A DNA stretch of 64,000 nt from Spongiihabitans sp963422685 (GCA_963422685.1 OY730442.1:806001-870000); one strand, 5' to 3'. Shown: positions 1-9,984, counted from the stretch's first letter. Numbers and translations are program-made. Notes: a model not told the origin generated them from the letters alone.

Positions 1-415
1 CCGCAGTTTATGCCACACTGGGCGCGGCATGTACATTTCGCCCTATCCTTCTACACATAATCTGGGCGCCAATCGTATGAACGAAAAGTATGGAGATGAC
101 GTGAAACATAGTGGGCCAGGCTCACGATGTATCCAACTTGTTCGTCTCTGGAGGGAGGGTATTCGCACGGATGCGGCTGGAAACCCGACCTGGACAATCG
201 TCGCTTTGGCATTACGACAACCGGATCATATTGCGTCCGGGACGGCAAAGAAAAATCTGTAAAAGATTTTCCTGAACCAGTTAATTATCCAGACTAACCG
301 GGCCCCATCAGCACCAGGGTGGTTTTCAGCGGTCCTGGCGCTTTTTAATATGACCCGGTACTTTCCTGTCAGGATGTGGCGTATCACCTTCGGCGGCCAC
401 CATATCCGCAACAGG
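1..415. other. Gene-poor left edge, nothing recognised
   Basis: This stretch lies downstream of relA, on the side where relA transcription would end. Only short overlapping frames are open (the longest is under 80 codons) and none resembles a known protein. No convincing terminator with a T-tract was found. Confidence 0.5.
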
Positions 416-2578
416 TTACACCGCTCTTTTTACTTCAAATACATTTTGGATTGACGACAACCGGCCAATTAATTGCTCCGGGCGAACGGATTCGGGAATC
501 TCCAGATAAAACTGCAATCGGGTTACATGCTCTTGGTCAGTTTCCATATTCACCTTCAGCACGTCAACATTGCTGGATTTGAGCGCCTCGGTGACTTCAT
601 GCAACAGCCCGCTGCGGTGATAGGCCAGAATCCACAGTCCAAGACTATAGGACGAGTCCGCATGATCTCCCCACTCCACATCAATCAGCCGGTTCGCCAG
701 AGCTTCATCCAGGTTCAGGATATTAATACAATGACTGCGATGGATCGAAACCCCTCGTCCAGTGGTAATAAATCCGATTATTTCGTCTCTGGGGACGGGC
801 TGGCAGCACTTCGCCATCCGGGTCAGTAAATTCCCCATATCGTGCACGCTAAAGCGATCTTTTTTCCGCTTGGTCCCGGGGCGACGCGTTTGGACAACCA
901 TGGATTCCAGCTCTTCACCCGCTGCCGGTTTAAAGGGATATAGCGCTTTCGATAACTTGTAATCGTTTGCGCCAATTGCAGCCAGCAAATCATCTACCTT
1001 TTGGAAATGGGTATGCTGGTTTATTTTCTCATGGCTCAAATCCTCCAGGCCAAGCCGGCGTAGCTCGCGTTCCAGCATACCTCTGCCCTCCGAAACACGC
1101 TGATCATAGTCGGCATGCTTAAACCACTGCATAATTCGACTTCGGGCGCGGCTGGTTTTTATATTGCCGGGGTGGTTGCGCAGCCAGTCCCTGCTTGGCC
1201 CCCCGGATTTAACCGTTTGAATATGAACCTGATCGCCGGTTTGCAGCCGGTGGTTCAACGGCGCCATTTTGCCATTTACTTTCGCACCCCGTGTGCGATG
1301 CCCCACGTCGGTGTGGATTGCATAGGCAAAATCAATCGGGGTGGAGCCGATGGGTAAATCAACGATGGTTCCTTTGGGGGTGAACACATAAACACGTTGC
1401 TCCCTGTCGGCGTCGGCGGCAGTCGCCAGAGCGGTCTCGCTCCCATCAATTCTATCGCCTCCACGCTCCGCTCCTAAAACCTCATTCTTCCACGCCAACA
1501 GATGCCGTAACCACAAAACTTTTTGGTCAATACTGTTTTCCTGTCCAACATTCTCTTTATAGCGCCAATGCGCGGCCATTCCCAACTCGCTTTCCCGGTG
1601 CATTGAATAAGTCCGTATCTGCACCTCCAGGCTTTTCATTTCCGGGCCAATTACCACAGTATGAATGGATTGATAGCCATTCGCCTTGGGCATGGCAATG
1701 TAATCGCTGAATTCCCGCGGAATGTGCTTCCAGGTGGTGTGAATAGCACTCAATACCGAATAACAATCTTCAACACTGCGGACCAGAATACGCATCCCCC
1801 GAAGATCCCATAACTGGGTGAACTCCAGATTTTTTCGCTGCATTTTTTTCCAGATACTGTAAATATGCTTGGGTCGGCCCTGAACATCTGCCTCTATGCC
1901 TGCATGGTTTAGTATCCTGCTGATTTCAGACTCCCTGCGTGCGATATACTGTTCCCGGGCGTGGCGTTTTTCTTCGAGAGCATCCGCCAAGGTTTTGTAG
2001 GCATGCGGGTGCATGTAGCGGAACGAATAATCTTCCATTTCCCATTTAAGCTGCCAGATTCCCAGCCGATTCGCCAGCGGCGCGTATACATCCCGAGCCA
2101 ATTTTGCCTGAAATTTCTGATATTCCGCTGTCGCATATCTGGCTGATCTGAGAATATTCAACTGACCGGCCAGACAGATTTGCACCACCCGCACGTCATC
2201 CACCATGGCGATCAGCATCTTGCGCAGGTTTTCTTCATTTTCTTTTTCATCGAGACGGTGGGCGGGTTCAACGCTGAGCAGACTGGACAGTTCCTGCATT
2301 CGTTTTGCACTTCGATATAACTCCGCCACCTCAACGCCAAAATTTTCTCCCATACTGGCAATTACCGAAGCAGAAAACAAATCGAAGCTCAGTAAGAAAG
2401 AGACGACCAAACCGGTCTGATCCATACCAAGCTGCCTGGTTATGTCAACTACCTGCAAGGCAGAGGCAATTTTCTCGCTGCTTTCATTCGGGCAGACGGA
2501 TGCTAACCAGCCGACAACCTCGCTCCCCGGCCAATCCTGGGAGCTTGTCGATTGCTCATGGTGCAATAAACCGTGCAA
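416..2578 (-). CDS. relA: RelA-type (p)ppGpp synthetase
   Basis: Makes the alarmone (p)ppGpp on ribosomes stalled by uncharged tRNA (family knowledge). The 720-residue protein has the full RelA layout. An HD-like region at about 40-150 lacks the hydrolase HD signature, as expected for RelA rather than SpoT. The synthetase domain at about 225-345 carries NGYQSIHT and the AAHWRYKE end. A TGS domain spans about 395-457. A Cys-Cys/His zinc-finger-like segment (CCQPVP...HRSHC) and a C-terminal ACT domain follow. The chosen start is a TTG just past the xerD stop; the first in-frame ATG is far too late. xerD lies immediately upstream on the same strand with about 5 bp between, so the two are probably cotranscribed. 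Confidence 0.95.
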   Translation of the reverse strand: MHGLLHHEQSTSSQDWPGSEVVGWLASVCPNESSEKIASALQVVDITRQLGMDQTGLVVSFLLSFDLFSASVIASMGENFGVEVAELYRSAKRMQELSSLLSVEPAHRLDEKENEENLRKMLIAMVDDVRVVQICLAGQLNILRSARYATAEYQKFQAKLARDVYAPLANRLGIWQLKWEMEDYSFRYMHPHAYKTLADALEEKRHAREQYIARRESEISRILNHAGIEADVQGRPKHIYSIWKKMQRKNLEFTQLWDLRGMRILVRSVEDCYSVLSAIHTTWKHIPREFSDYIAMPKANGYQSIHTVVIGPEMKSLEVQIRTYSMHRESELGMAAHWRYKENVGQENSIDQKVLWLRHLLAWKNEVLGAERGGDRIDGSETALATAADADREQRVYVFTPKGTIVDLPIGSTPIDFAYAIHTDVGHRTRGAKVNGKMAPLNHRLQTGDQVHIQTVKSGGPSRDWLRNHPGNIKTSRARSRIMQWFKHADYDQRVSEGRGMLERELRRLGLEDLSHEKINQHTHFQKVDDLLAAIGANDYKLSKALYPFKPAAGEELESMVVQTRRPGTKRKKDRFSVHDMGNLLTRMAKCCQPVPRDEIIGFITTGRGVSIHRSHCINILNLDEALANRLIDVEWGDHADSSYSLGLWILAYHRSGLLHEVTEALKSSNVDVLKVNMETDQEHVTRLQFYLEIPESVRPEQLIGRLSSIQNVFEVKRAV

Positions 2579-2583
2579 CCTGT

Positions 2584-3480
2584 TCAGCCTCTTGGATGGT
2601 GTTGGCTGTGCAGGTCTTTCAATCTGGCCTGGGCGATACAGGTATATATCTGGGTTGTGGATAAACTGGCATGGCCAAGCAGCATTTGTACGCTTCTCAA
2701 ATCCGCTCCATTGTTTAATAAATGCGTAGCAAAAGCATGCCGCAGTGTATGCGGTGACAGCGCCCCCGGCATTCCGGCGACAAGCGCATAGCGCTGCAAA
2801 TTCTGCCAGAATCCCTGGCGGCTCATCGCATTGCCACGCCTAGTAACGAATAATGCGGCACTTTGCGCCGGACCAATAATGTCTGCCCGTGCGCCATCGA
2901 CATATCGTTTGATCCATTCGCTGGCAACATCGCCCACAGGAACCAGCCGTTCTTTACTGCCCTTGCCCAGCACCCGACAAACTCCGACCGTGAGGTCCAC
3001 TTGATCCATGGGCAGCCCGACCAACTCTGAAACGCGCATTCCTGCGGCATAAAGCGTCTCTATCATGGCGCGGTCACGCAGCCCGAGTGCGGTGGAAACA
3101 TCGGGCGCATCTATCAATCGTTCCACATCATGCTGGGACAATGATTTTGGCAATATTTTTCCCACCGCCGGGACAGCCACATGCGCACAGGGATCATGGT
3201 CTATCTGGTTTTCACGCAACAAATATCGATAAAACCGCTTGATTGATGACAGGGAACGCGCCGCGCTGCGATTAGAGGATGAGATAGCTCTGTGCGAGAG
3301 GTAATGCGACACCGCGCCAGCACCAGGCGCGATGGGATCATCCCCCCGACAACCGACCCATGCAAAAAATAAAATCAGGTCATTACGGTAGGCAGCCAGA
3401 GTGTTTTTACTTAACCCGGACTCCAGCCAGACTGCATCGAGAAACTGATCAATCAGCGGGTTTTGTAATTGCCTGGGCAT
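2584..3480 (-). CDS. xerD: Site-specific tyrosine recombinase XerD
   Basis: Resolves chromosome dimers at dif together with XerC (family knowledge). An N-terminal core-binding SAM-like domain covers about residues 1-90. The catalytic domain follows, with Arg in GMRVSEL, Lys in LGKGSKERLVPV, the HTLRHAFATHLL box, the LLGHASLSTTQIYT box and the C-terminal HHPRG tail typical of XerD. The start at 3480 gives 298 residues, the usual XerD length. An in-frame ATG at 3510 would add 10 residues; neither start has a strong ribosome site. The tail is XerD-like, so XerC is less likely. relA follows directly. Confidence 0.92.
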   Translation of the reverse strand: MPRQLQNPLIDQFLDAVWLESGLSKNTLAAYRNDLILFFAWVGCRGDDPIAPGAGAVSHYLSHRAISSSNRSAARSLSSIKRFYRYLLRENQIDHDPCAHVAVPAVGKILPKSLSQHDVERLIDAPDVSTALGLRDRAMIETLYAAGMRVSELVGLPMDQVDLTVGVCRVLGKGSKERLVPVGDVASEWIKRYVDGARADIIGPAQSAALFVTRRGNAMSRQGFWQNLQRYALVAGMPGALSPHTLRHAFATHLLNNGADLRSVQMLLGHASLSTTQIYTCIAQARLKDLHSQHHPRG

Positions 3481-3556
3481 GGTTGGGACGATGACAGTTG
3501 AACTCCCCATTTGATGAGGGCCGGGTAATCCAGTTGAACTTATTGTATTCGTTCAG

Positions 3557-5431
3557 CTACCTGACCGGAATACTGTATTCGAGTAACCGGAGTTCCTGCA
3601 ACTTCTGCCGGAGCTGTTGCTTGCGGCCCGCCTCGGTGGCCCGCGTCAGCAACCCTGAAAATAATACCCGTGAATCAGCAACCAGATTCGCCGACAACAG
3701 CGATTCCGCTGCCTGATATCTGGCAGACTCTCCCCATTGATCAAATCCATTATCCTTTTGCAGGGCCGAGAATAAAAAATAATCGGCAGCTTGCAAGTGT
3801 TGTCGGGTCGCCTGATAGGATTGCGCGATCCAATAGGCAATCTCACGCATGTGCCTGACGGAATGGGAGCGGGCATATACTTGGTGCAGTAGCTCCAAAG
3901 CCAGTGAATGCTGGTTGACGGTTTGCAGATCAAAGATGGGCTGCAATACCTGGTCGGTTTGTTCAGGCGTGAATTGGTCAAACTCTTCAATCCATTCCAT
4001 CAAATCCGCCGCCCCTTCCGCATAATCTCCGGCAATTATCGCGATTCGCGCCACATGCAACAACCATTGCCGGCGCTCCATTCCCTGAGGAACCTCCACC
4101 AGTTCCTTATTAACCTCCGCAGCCAGCCTGATATTGCCATTGGCCAGGGCGAAATTCGATAACGCCAGACCGACGTCGGCGCTCAGGGCAAGTTTTCCAA
4201 AGGGCTTGCCATCGCCGTAAATTTGCGGGATGACATCAACACGATTTGATTGAATCAGGGCTCTAATATAAATATTATTCAATTGCTTGCGCAAAAATCC
4301 GTCGTTCACATTTTTCAGCAGGTAACCGCTGATGGCTTTGCGCAGGATAATCTGGTCGTCCGCCAGACTGATTAAAAAATCAAACCAGGCAGAAGTATCT
4401 CCCACTAATAACCCGTTTTCATTCGACTCTCCCAGAGCAATGGCCGCATAGGCATCCATCAGATCGGCCACCGAGTAATGCGGATAACCATCAACAGCAG
4501 TTATGTTCTGCGCGGACACCTCGATCAAAAACTGCTCCATTTCATCCACGGCGGGAAGGTGCTGATTACTCGACTGCCTGGCATATATAATCACCGACCG
4601 GACCTGATGGGGTTTTGGCACAGCCTGGTCCGGCAAGGACGCTGACGCCGGTAACAGCGTGTTAGCCGAGTCGATTGCCTGTTGCGCGGTCATTGACTGA
4701 TTTTTCAGCCGTGAGTAAATACGCAATAATTTTGCAGCAGGCTGATTTAACGGCGCCAGCAGGTTAACCGCCGCATCTGCGTCATTTAATCTTAAATAAA
4801 TCTGTGCACTAAGCAACAGCCAGCCCTCTTCCTGGGAGCGATAATCCACCTGATAATTTTTCATGGCAATACTCGCTTCATGCAGCAAATTATCGGTCAG
4901 ATAACTTTCTACCATCAATTTGCGCAGTCGGCGTTTTTCCCATTCGGTCACAGCGCCGGACAACAAATACTGGCGCAGAAGATGGCGCGCTGTTTTTCCG
5001 CTGTTTAATTTAATTAATGCGCAGATTGCCTGAATGTCCGCCTCGCGGTGTATCCACATCGGAAACGCCGGAGGAATTTGCCGGGTTCGCTGATACAATG
5101 CCGCCCAGTTTCCCCGAATCCGGTAAAGCGCCCATAATTGCCGCTGCCAGTTCATCCACTCTTTGGTGGGTAAATCCGGCGGGCTTTGGGTTTCCAGAAT
5201 GGATTGAGCCAAATCCAGTACATTGGCTTTTACCAGAGTGCGAATTCTAAGCAATTGAGGCGAGTATGGCTGCGCGTTGTCATCGCCAACATCGTATAGT
5301 TCGGTCAGTGCAGTCGGTGAAGACTGACCATGCCCGGGCAAGCAAAAACCGGCTGTTAATGCCGTCAGGATCAATATCTTTACAGGCAGGTGCAACAAAA
5401 AACGGGCCTTTGCCAGGCCCGTTTTAATCAT
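3557..5431 (-). CDS. Exported TPR-like protein, unknown function
   Basis: A 624-residue protein of no recognised specific family. It has an N-terminal hydrophobic stretch (about residues 12-32, LPVKILILTALTAGFCLPGHG) that looks like a cleavable signal peptide. The rest is predominantly helical sequence with repeated Ala/Leu-rich 30-40 residue units, as in TPR or Sel1-type superhelices; this reading is from composition, not a profile match. It lies downstream of rplS on the same strand, but a strong terminator hairpin covers its first codons. It is therefore probably expressed separately or through attenuation, and a later start is possible. Confidence 0.7.
   Translation of the reverse strand: MIKTGLAKARFLLHLPVKILILTALTAGFCLPGHGQSSPTALTELYDVGDDNAQPYSPQLLRIRTLVKANVLDLAQSILETQSPPDLPTKEWMNWQRQLWALYRIRGNWAALYQRTRQIPPAFPMWIHREADIQAICALIKLNSGKTARHLLRQYLLSGAVTEWEKRRLRKLMVESYLTDNLLHEASIAMKNYQVDYRSQEEGWLLLSAQIYLRLNDADAAVNLLAPLNQPAAKLLRIYSRLKNQSMTAQQAIDSANTLLPASASLPDQAVPKPHQVRSVIIYARQSSNQHLPAVDEMEQFLIEVSAQNITAVDGYPHYSVADLMDAYAAIALGESNENGLLVGDTSAWFDFLISLADDQIILRKAISGYLLKNVNDGFLRKQLNNIYIRALIQSNRVDVIPQIYGDGKPFGKLALSADVGLALSNFALANGNIRLAAEVNKELVEVPQGMERRQWLLHVARIAIIAGDYAEGAADLMEWIEEFDQFTPEQTDQVLQPIFDLQTVNQHSLALELLHQVYARSHSVRHMREIAYWIAQSYQATRQHLQAADYFLFSALQKDNGFDQWGESARYQAAESLLSANLVADSRVLFSGLLTRATEAGRKQQLRQKLQELRLLEYSIPVR
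5399..5425 (-). terminator. Rho-independent terminator of the rpsP-rplS operon
   Basis: A perfect 11-bp stem (AAAACGGGCCT / AGGCCCGTTTT) with a 5-nt loop is followed on the minus strand by a T-rich run. It sits 68 bp past the rplS stop and inside codons 3-11 of the following ORF. Confidence 0.8.
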
Positions 5432-5493
5432 GACCCGCTTTAATTATGGAATCCGCATTTAATGCCATCTGCCCATAAATTCTCAATGCGATT

Positions 5494-5844
5494 TTAACGG
5501 CGTATTTTCTCCTTGATACGTGCAGCTTTACCGGACCGGTCGCGCAGATAATACAGTTTCGCCCGCCGCACATCGCCTTTACGCACCACCTTTATTTCAC
5601 CGATGAGCGGGCTGTAGGTTTGGAATACCCTTTCCACGCCTTCCCCATTCGCAACTTTACGCACGGTAAAAGCAGAATTTAATCCCCTGTTTTTCTTGGC
5701 GATAACAACCCCTTCATAGGCTTGTAATCGTTCGCGCGCGCCCTCTTTCACGCGAACCTGGACTCTAACCTGATCGCCCGGGTTAAATTCAGGAATATCA
5801 TCCTGTAGCTGCTCGGCTTCGAGCTGGTCAATAATATTAGTCAT
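5494..5844 (-). CDS. rplS: 50S ribosomal protein L19
   Basis: A structural protein at the 30S-50S interface (family knowledge). 116 residues, the normal length. The conserved segments FNPGDQVRVQVRVKEG, YEGVVIAKKNRG and KLYYLRDRSGKAARIKE are intact. The start overlaps the end of trmD by 8 bp, implying translational coupling. It is the last gene of rpsP-rimM-trmD-rplS and a strong terminator follows. Confidence 0.97.
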   Translation of the reverse strand: MTNIIDQLEAEQLQDDIPEFNPGDQVRVQVRVKEGARERLQAYEGVVIAKKNRGLNSAFTVRKVANGEGVERVFQTYSPLIGEIKVVRKGDVRRAKLYYLRDRSGKAARIKEKIRR

Positions 5845-6604
5845 CTTTTCGCTCCAGTTTAAAATTTTTCAATAAATTCATCTGTTCAGGATCAAGTCGC
5901 TCAATATCCGCTGCATTGTCATGCAGATTCAATCGTTCCAGCAAATCGGGCCGGCATTCACCCGTTTTGGCAACGGATTGTTTAAATCGCCATTGCCTGA
6001 TCTTCTCATGGTTACCGCTTAGTAATACCGGCGGAACGTCCAACCCTTCAAAACGCTCAGGGCGGGTGTAGTGCGGGCAGTCCAGCAGGCCATTGAAAAA
6101 TGAGTCCTGCTTCATAGACAAATCATTCCCCAATACCCCGGGCAATACTCTGGCAACGGTCTCAATAACCACCATAGCGGCAAGTTCTCCTCCGGCTATG
6201 ACATAATCACCAATTGAAATTTCGCGGTGCACACGAGTTTCAATGACTCTTTCATCCACCCCCTCATAACGGCCAGACAATAATGTCAGCCCATCGCACC
6301 CGGATAATTCTTCGACTATGCGCTGGTCGAGTAAATCGCCCCGGGGTGACAAATAAACAACTGGCCCGGGTTTGCACGCCCTGGCCGCATCAATACAACG
6401 CGCCAAGGGCTCCGGTTTCATCAACATGCCGGGCCCGCCGCCATACGGCCGATCATCCACTGCTCTGCGGCGACCCCCGGTATAATTTCGCGGGTCCCAG
6501 ATGTGCAGTTTCAGCAACCCGTTTTTGATCGCCTGTCGGGTAATTCCGTAATCGCTGATCGCGGCAAACATATTCGGAAATATCGATATAACGTTTATTT
6601 CCAT
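5837..6604 (-). CDS. trmD: tRNA (guanine-37-N1)-methyltransferase
   Basis: Methylates G37 of tRNAs using S-adenosylmethionine and prevents frameshifting (family knowledge). 255 residues. It shows the TrmD trefoil-knot signatures LLSGRYEGVDERV, SIGDYVIAGGE and LLDCPHYTRP, plus the early DDRPYGGGPGML segment. It lies between rimM and rplS in the conserved operon order. Confidence 0.97.
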   Translation of the reverse strand: MEINVISIFPNMFAAISDYGITRQAIKNGLLKLHIWDPRNYTGGRRRAVDDRPYGGGPGMLMKPEPLARCIDAARACKPGPVVYLSPRGDLLDQRIVEELSGCDGLTLLSGRYEGVDERVIETRVHREISIGDYVIAGGELAAMVVIETVARVLPGVLGNDLSMKQDSFFNGLLDCPHYTRPERFEGLDVPPVLLSGNHEKIRQWRFKQSVAKTGECRPDLLERLNLHDNAADIERLDPEQMNLLKNFKLERKDD

Positions 6605-6686
6605 AATTTTTTACTGGCTTGGCCCGAGGTCTGACAACCCGTGCTGATAACTTTATAAGAAATAATTGCAGGCCGTGGTTTAAAAC

Positions 6687-7235
6687 TCAAATCAAATAAT
6701 CTTCTTTCCAGTCAACCGTCATGACCTGATTTTCCAGGTCAACATCGGCGATCACATCGGGTATCCACGGCAACAGTCTTTCGATTTGCCCATCCTCAGC
6801 TGCCCCGCAACGAATTACCAGCACATCGTTTGCACCGGTTTCCAGAAGGTGGTCAACCTTGCCCAGCACCACGCCTTCGAGATTAATCACCTCCAGCCCG
6901 ATCAATTCCAGCCAGTAATATTCGCCTGCCGCCAGTTTCTCAAGTCGGGATTTTTCTATACCAATATCGCAGCCAATGAACTTGCCGGTTGCCTCCCGAC
7001 TGTCATATCCGGCAAACTTGACTATCAACCCTCTGGCATTTTTTTTAAATGCCGAAAGTTCAGCGCCAGACCATGAAGCATCATTCCCATCACTGCCCAG
7101 CAACCATGTGCGGTACTGAAAAATCTGTGAAATAGGGCGGGTATAAGACACCATCTTCAACCAGCCTTTGACACCGAAATGTCCGCAAATTCTGCCTAAA
7201 ACCACCCGTGGTGTGATTAACTTCGCACTCACCAC
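6687..7235 (-). CDS. rimM: 16S rRNA processing protein RimM
   Basis: A 30S maturation factor that binds S19 (family knowledge). 182 residues with an N-terminal RimM barrel (LGRICGHFGVKGWLKM) and a C-terminal PRC-barrel (YYWLELIGLEV, ANDVLVI, LLPWIPDVI). It starts with two consecutive GTG codons; the first is used here, preceded by a weak purine-rich site. The 82-bp gap to trmD holds no gene. Confidence 0.94.
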   Translation of the reverse strand: MVSAKLITPRVVLGRICGHFGVKGWLKMVSYTRPISQIFQYRTWLLGSDGNDASWSGAELSAFKKNARGLIVKFAGYDSREATGKFIGCDIGIEKSRLEKLAAGEYYWLELIGLEVINLEGVVLGKVDHLLETGANDVLVIRCGAAEDGQIERLLPWIPDVIADVDLENQVMTVDWKEDYLI

Positions 7236-7323
7236 ACCGATATTCTCTTCTACCGCATCAGCGCAGGGTAAATCAGCCGAAGATCTGCCCGGACATCATT
7301 TGCAATGCCGGCGAACAGAAGGT

Positions 7324-7587
7324 TCAGGCAGCGGTTGTTGAAGCTGTTGACCTGGCCTGCCTGTAAAGCTGTTTTACACGATCACTCGGGCGGGCACCCT
7401 GGCCAACCCAATACTCCAATCGATCGGTGTCCAGGCGCAGTATTTCTTCTTTGCCGCTGGCCACGGGGTTAAAAAACCCGATTCTTTCAATAAATCGACC
7501 GCGGGTGGAACGGCGCTGATCCGCCACTAAAATCGAATAAAACGGCCGCTTCCTGGCGCCGCCCCGGGATAAACGAATGGTTACCAT
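7324..7587 (-). CDS. rpsP: 30S ribosomal protein S16
   Basis: A small-subunit assembly protein (family knowledge). From the chosen ATG the protein begins MVTIRLSRGGARKRPFY, the canonical S16 start, and is 87 residues long. A longer frame begins at 7626, but the start at 7587 has a GGAG ribosome site about 12 bases upstream and matches the family. First gene of the rpsP-rimM-trmD-rplS operon and divergent from xseA. Confidence 0.96.
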   Translation of the reverse strand: MVTIRLSRGGARKRPFYSILVADQRRSTRGRFIERIGFFNPVASGKEEILRLDTDRLEYWVGQGARPSDRVKQLYRQARSTASTTAA

Positions 7588-7784
7588 ATTTTGCTTGTTC
7601 TCCGCCGAAATTGTTGCCTGATTCAAAGGCGCGGGATTCTAACACAATTGGAAATTGATAAAAAAGATTCTGGTCGGCCTGGTTTATTGACTATATTAAA
7701 GAAATTTATCGCTTTTAACCCACCTGAATTTCAACAGGACAATGCTGTTAAATTGACGCCCACACCAAGTTACAATATCCGTGG

Positions 7785-9137
7785 ATGCCGACAACCTGGC
7801 GCACAAAATTTCTGACATTGAGCAAATTTATATATACCGTAAGACAACTGAATGGCGAACTGCGCACGCTGCTGGAAACGAGTTATGCCTCAATTTGGGT
7901 GGAAGGGGAAATTTCCGGTTTGTCAAAACCCGCCTCGGGGCATTTATATTTCTCCCTTAAGGACGAAAACGCAGTAATCAGATGCGCATTTTTCAGGAAT
8001 CGACAAAACAGCAGCACACCTGCCCCCAAAGAAGGTATGCAGGTTTTATTACATGGCCATATTTCCTATTACCAGCCCCGGGGAAATTTACAATTTATTG
8101 TCAGTTATATGGAAGAAGCGGGAGAAGGCGCACTTCGCCGTGCTTTTGAAGCGCTTAAACAAAAGCTGGCCAGCGAAGGATTGTTCGATCAACAACACAA
8201 GCAGGCGCTGCCGGCCTATCCAAAATCAATTGGCCTGATTACCTCGGACAGCGGCGCGGCGCTGCATGACATATTGGTTACCCTCAGGTGTAGATATCCT
8301 CTGGCAGGAGTGATTATTTATCCGGCCCTGGTACAGGGTACAGAGGCGCCAAAAAAGATTGTTGCCGCGCTGGAACAGGTGGAAAAAAGGCAGGAAACCG
8401 ATGTGGTGATTGTGGCCAGGGGCGGTGGGTCGCTGGAAGACCTCCAAGCATTCAACCACGAATCCGTTATCCGAAAAATATTTGAATGTACCATTCCCGT
8501 GGTCAGTGGCGTTGGACATGAAGTGGATTTCACAATTTGCGATTTTGTTTCAGACCACAGAGCGCTAACCCCAACCGCGGCGGCCGAGATGGTGACACCC
8601 GATATTCGGTATATTCGCCAGTCATTGTGGTCGCTCCAGGCCGGGATGACCCAAAGTGCGCTAAAAAGATGCCAAAACTTTCAGCAGGGGCTGGATATAT
8701 CCACATCCCGGCTGGTGCATCCGAGGCAAAAACTGGCAATCTATCGTTCGGAACATCGGCATCTTTCAAAACAATTGGTTAATACATTTCAAATGGTTAT
8801 ATCGCAGTTAAAGAATAAACTTAAATATAATTCAAACAGGGTTGCGGCCAACTCTCCGGGCCTGAAGGTGCAATACCTGGCCCAGAAAATCCGTTCGCAT
8901 CAATACGCACTCAAGAACCATGCGGCAATTCAAATTGGAAATTTGGCTCATGCACTTTCCCAATATCAAGGAAAAATACAGCTATTAAGCCCCCGGCATA
9001 CATTGAACCGGGGCTACGCCATCGTACAGGACGGCCAGGACAAGGTGATTACCGACCCGGTTCAACTCAGGCCGGGACAGGCGCTTCGGGTAAAAGTGTC
9101 CAAAGGACGTTTTGGCGCGGTAGTCAATGAAATATAG
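7785..9137 (+). CDS. xseA: Exodeoxyribonuclease VII large subunit
   Basis: The large subunit of the single-strand-specific exonuclease, partner of XseB (family knowledge). 450 residues. An N-terminal OB fold carries WVEGEISGLSKPASGH, and the central nuclease domain carries VARGGGSLEDLQAFN and VSGVGHEVDFTICDFV. A coiled-coil helical region and the C-terminal LNRGYAIV segment follow. The exact start is uncertain because no strong ribosome site precedes the ATG and alternative TTG codons follow within 15 codons. The stop overlaps the next gene by 11 bp. No xseB is in the window. Confidence 0.94.
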   Translation: MPTTWRTKFLTLSKFIYTVRQLNGELRTLLETSYASIWVEGEISGLSKPASGHLYFSLKDENAVIRCAFFRNRQNSSTPAPKEGMQVLLHGHISYYQPRGNLQFIVSYMEEAGEGALRRAFEALKQKLASEGLFDQQHKQALPAYPKSIGLITSDSGAALHDILVTLRCRYPLAGVIIYPALVQGTEAPKKIVAALEQVEKRQETDVVIVARGGGSLEDLQAFNHESVIRKIFECTIPVVSGVGHEVDFTICDFVSDHRALTPTAAAEMVTPDIRYIRQSLWSLQAGMTQSALKRCQNFQQGLDISTSRLVHPRQKLAIYRSEHRHLSKQLVNTFQMVISQLKNKLKYNSNRVAANSPGLKVQYLAQKIRSHQYALKNHAAIQIGNLAHALSQYQGKIQLLSPRHTLNRGYAIVQDGQDKVITDPVQLRPGQALRVKVSKGRFGAVVNEI

Positions 9138-9984
9138 ATTTCCTGCACTTTTCCACCTTGCCGCGGTCGGCCTCGCCGGGTATTTGGCAACGGGTCCCGG
9201 CGGCCATGCCGCATTACCAGACAATAATCCGGTACCTGGCGGCGTTGTTGTGGCGCCCCTGTATGACAGGACGCAGCAGAAACCGGAAGTCATGTTTGGC
9301 GATAAAGATGTTTTGGTTACAGCCGATGACACAAACTGGATAGCGGTGATTGGCCTGTCCCAGGATATGTTGCCGGGCAAATACATTCTCACTTTCAAAT
9401 CCGCATCAGACCTTCCCTCAAAAAAGAGTTTTCGCATCAAGCCGCTGCCCGCATCCCAGTCCCGGCGCACGATGAATTTGCCGGTGCGCCTGTCCGTGCT
9501 GGAATTTACGCCCATGGATACCAGAATTTACAGTCAGTTAATCGATAATGACCTGGATGACCATATCCAAATTGAACCTGAATTCGATTTCAGGCAAATG
9601 GTCAATGCGGGCAGCTATATTCCTTATGGCTGGTTGATAAATCAACAAGGTCGAGCAGATGTAATCAAGCATCCCCGGATAACCTACATAACCCGGATGG
9701 ATGAAATTGTGAATTCGCCGGCCGTCGGTGTGGTCGAGAAAATATTTTTATCCGATACTGCCGGCTTGACCGTTGTTTTGAACCATGGCAAGGGAATGAA
9801 ATCCATCATTGGCTACCTGAATGACACCATATTAAAACTGGGTGAGATGGTCGAATCGGGAGAAGTTATTGGCACAACAAAAACGGTTGCCGACGGCGCC
9901 GGGGCGCCCATTGGACGGGTGGATTGGCAATTGATGCTGAACGGTTACCTTATCGACCCGTTACAGTTTTCGCCGGCGTCCTGA
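9127..9984 (+). CDS. Degenerate M23/LytM-like exported protein
   Basis: A 285-residue protein with an N-terminal signal-peptide-like segment and a C-terminal fold like M23 (LytM) endopeptidases, ending in the family-like NGYLIDPLQF. The zinc ligands are gone. Where catalytic members have HxxxD, this has H182-P-R-I-T186. Where they have HxH, it has R264-V-D266. It is therefore likely a non-catalytic LytM factor, perhaps modulating cell-wall amidases (inference). It overlaps xseA by 11 bp, and its 3' end overlaps the convergent der by 24 bp. Confidence 0.75.
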   Translation: MKYRFPALFHLAAVGLAGYLATGPGGHAALPDNNPVPGGVVVAPLYDRTQQKPEVMFGDKDVLVTADDTNWIAVIGLSQDMLPGKYILTFKSASDLPSKKSFRIKPLPASQSRRTMNLPVRLSVLEFTPMDTRIYSQLIDNDLDDHIQIEPEFDFRQMVNAGSYIPYGWLINQQGRADVIKHPRITYITRMDEIVNSPAVGVVEKIFLSDTAGLTVVLNHGKGMKSIIGYLNDTILKLGEMVESGEVIGTTKTVADGAGAPIGRVDWQLMLNGYLIDPLQFSPAS

